Source: Peribacillus sp. Bi96 | GTDB taxonomy: Bacteria; Bacillota; Bacilli; Bacillales; DSM-1321 | NCBI RefSeq assembly: GCF_918698115.1 | Contig: NZ_CAKKLV010000025.1 | Location: 1-64,000, forward strand | Direction: 5' to 3' | Length of the DNA stretch: 64,000 nucleotides | Shown here: positions 62,804 through 64,000 of the stretch, in pieces | Numbering within the stretch: the first letter of the stretch is position 1 | Layout: each line of letters begins with the position of its first letter | Notes under the pieces: generated by a model | Told to the model about the DNA's origin: nothing | What the model saw: the letters and a program-made list of their open reading frames with translations, nothing else | Database searches by the model: none | Position numbers and translations under genes: made by a program

Positions 62804-64000
62804 CCTGGTAGGAATAGGGATAGGTCCGTTTAACCTTGGGCTTGCGGCCCTTTTGGAGAAAACCCCAGAGTTGAATGCCGTCTTTTTTGAGAAAAAGCAG
62901 GAATTTAATTGGCATGAAGGGATGCTGTTGGAAGGGACGACTTTGCAGGTACCGTTCTTTGCTGATCTAGTTAGCATGGCAGATGTGACAAGCCCTTATA
63001 GTTACCTGAATTATTTACAGCAGCATGATCGGCTCTATCATTTCTACTTCCTTGAAAAATTCTTGATTCCACGAAAAGAATATAACGACTATTGCCGTTG
63101 GACTGCCCATCAACTAGATAGCTGCCGTTTTGGAAAAGCGGTGGAGGCGGTTGAATATATAGGGGATCAAGATGAACCCTTCTATCAAATCAGTGTAAGG
63201 GATGCACAAACACAAAAGATCGAAGTCTATTATAGTCGTCATGTGGTCATGGGAGTTGGCAGCGCCCCGACCGTTCCGTCGGCCTTTCATCCATATATGG
63301 GAGAGAGTATCCTGCATTCGGCCGATTATTTACGGAATAAAGAAAATATCTTAAAGAAAAAATCCGTTACGGTTGTCGGATCTGGACAGAGTGCAGCCGA
63401 GGTCTTTTTGGATCTGCTGAATGAGCAGGAGAAATATGGCTACCAGTTAAACTGGTATACAAGATCGAAGGGATTTTTCCCTATGGAATATTCAAAACTT
63501 GGGTTAGAATACTTCACTCCGGATTACCTTGATTTCTTTTATCGGCTGCCACAGGAAAAGAAGGATGAAATTCTGCCGAAACAGGATTTATTGTATAAAG
63601 GGATCAGCGCTACGACAATTGCAGCCATTTTTGACAAGATGTATGAAAAGTCGATTGGAAATGCCGAACTTTCCATTGAACTTCGGGCCATGACGGAAGT
63701 TACGGCGGTAACCCCCACTGAAACTGGCTGGGGAGTGAAATGCCGACAGTGGGTGGAAGATAGCGAATTTGATGTGGACTCAGAGGCGATTGTTTTTGGA
63801 ACGGGCTATAAATCAACCCTTCCAGCATTCCTTGAAACCATGGAAGACCTTATAGTCCGCGATGACTTGGGGCGTCTTGCAATAACGAAAGACTATCGGG
63901 TAGGAACGGCCATATCTGCGCCGAATCACCTGTTTATTCAAAATGGCGAGATGCATACACATGGCGTGGGTGCTCCGGATCTCGGCTTAGGGGCATTCAG
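62778..64000 (+). CDS. Siderophore amine N-hydroxylase (IucD/RhbE-like), partial
   Basis: An FAD- and NADPH-dependent amine monooxygenase that N-hydroxylates diaminopropane. The ATG at 62778 follows GAGGAAGTGGAAG and lies within the end of the acetyltransferase gene. The FAD loop is GIGIGPFNLGLAAL, the NADPH loop is VVGSGQSAAEVFLDLL, and the ATGYKS-like motif appears as FGTGYKSTLP. The frame is open to the last base of the window (407 codons), so the C terminus is missing. It is the fifth gene of the operon in the same order as rhbA-E. Confidence 0.92.
   Translation, partial: MEKQQSIYDLVGIGIGPFNLGLAALLEKTPELNAVFFEKKQEFNWHEGMLLEGTTLQVPFFADLVSMADVTSPYSYLNYLQQHDRLYHFYFLEKFLIPRKEYNDYCRWTAHQLDSCRFGKAVEAVEYIGDQDEPFYQISVRDAQTQKIEVYYSRHVVMGVGSAPTVPSAFHPYMGESILHSADYLRNKENILKKKSVTVVGSGQSAAEVFLDLLNEQEKYGYQLNWYTRSKGFFPMEYSKLGLEYFTPDYLDFFYRLPQEKKDEILPKQDLLYKGISATTIAAIFDKMYEKSIGNAELSIELRAMTEVTAVTPTETGWGVKCRQWVEDSEFDVDSEAIVFGTGYKSTLPAFLETMEDLIVRDDLGRLAITKDYRVGTAISAPNHLFIQNGEMHTHGVGAPDLGLGAF

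Overview
This window is the replication-origin region of a low-G+C Gram-positive, spore-forming member of the Bacillaceae. The order rrn(16S)-gyrA-gyrB-remB-recF-yaaA-dnaN-dnaA-oriC-rpmH-rnpA-yidC-jag-mnmE-mnmG-rsmG-noc-parA-parB is the classic Bacillus origin block, given here with dnaA on the minus strand. The 5' end of the 16S gene at the left edge resembles what I remember of the Bacillus simplex / Peribacillus group. That genus-level guess is from memory and was not computed.

Region 1 (1-11.0 kb, minus strand): the 5' end of a 16S rRNA gene with two sigma-A promoters; an HD-GYP gene broken by an apparent one-base deletion; then gyrA, gyrB, remB, recF, yaaA, dnaN and dnaA. The dnaA-dnaN gap holds the unwinding part of oriC: a perfect DnaA box, a short GC-rich step, six DnaA-trio repeats and an AT-rich stretch. 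The dnaA-rpmH gap holds the second cluster of DnaA boxes.

Region 2 (11.9-34.0 kb, almost all plus strand): ribosome, tRNA-modification and membrane-insertion genes (rpmH, rnpA, yidC, jag, mnmE, mnmG, rsmG). Then chromosome segregation genes (noc, parA, parB with an internal parS), a DUF554 membrane protein, yyaC (minus), an MscS channel, a DUF951 protein, ychF, the rpsF-ssb-rpsR operon behind a probable S6:S18 leader, yybS-gdpP-rplI, dnaC, and purA behind a paired PurR operator.

Region 3 (34.2-46.1 kb): four tRNA genes (Lys, Glu, Asp, Phe), a secreted M23 peptidase with three phased WalR half-sites upstream, the walRKHIJ-htrA essential cell-wall signalling operon, the small yyzF gene inside a DnaA-box cluster, rlmH, and an RlmN/Cfr-family radical SAM methyltransferase.

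Region 4 (46.2-57.3 kb, accessory): an IsdG/HmoA-like monooxygenase, the DbpA helicase, a large catalase behind a sigma-B-type promoter, pepT, and a cytoplasmic alpha-amylase. It ends with a minus-strand cassette of a membrane-anchored CotH kinase, a DUF4956 membrane protein and a VTC-type polyphosphate polymerase domain protein. That cassette is the least understood set of genes here.

Region 5 (57.3-64.0 kb, plus strand, runs off the end): a Fur-controlled operon for an NRPS-independent, citrate/diaminopropane (schizokinen or rhizobactin-type) siderophore. It holds a diaminobutyrate aminotransferase, a diaminobutyrate decarboxylase, an IucA/IucC synthetase, a GNAT acetyltransferase and an FAD N-hydroxylase. 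The promoter is embedded in a perfect 21-bp inverted repeat of Fur-box sequence.

Many starts were moved from the longest open frame to a start with a proper Shine-Dalgarno sequence; each case is stated in its entry. No insertion sequence, prophage or CRISPR array was seen.
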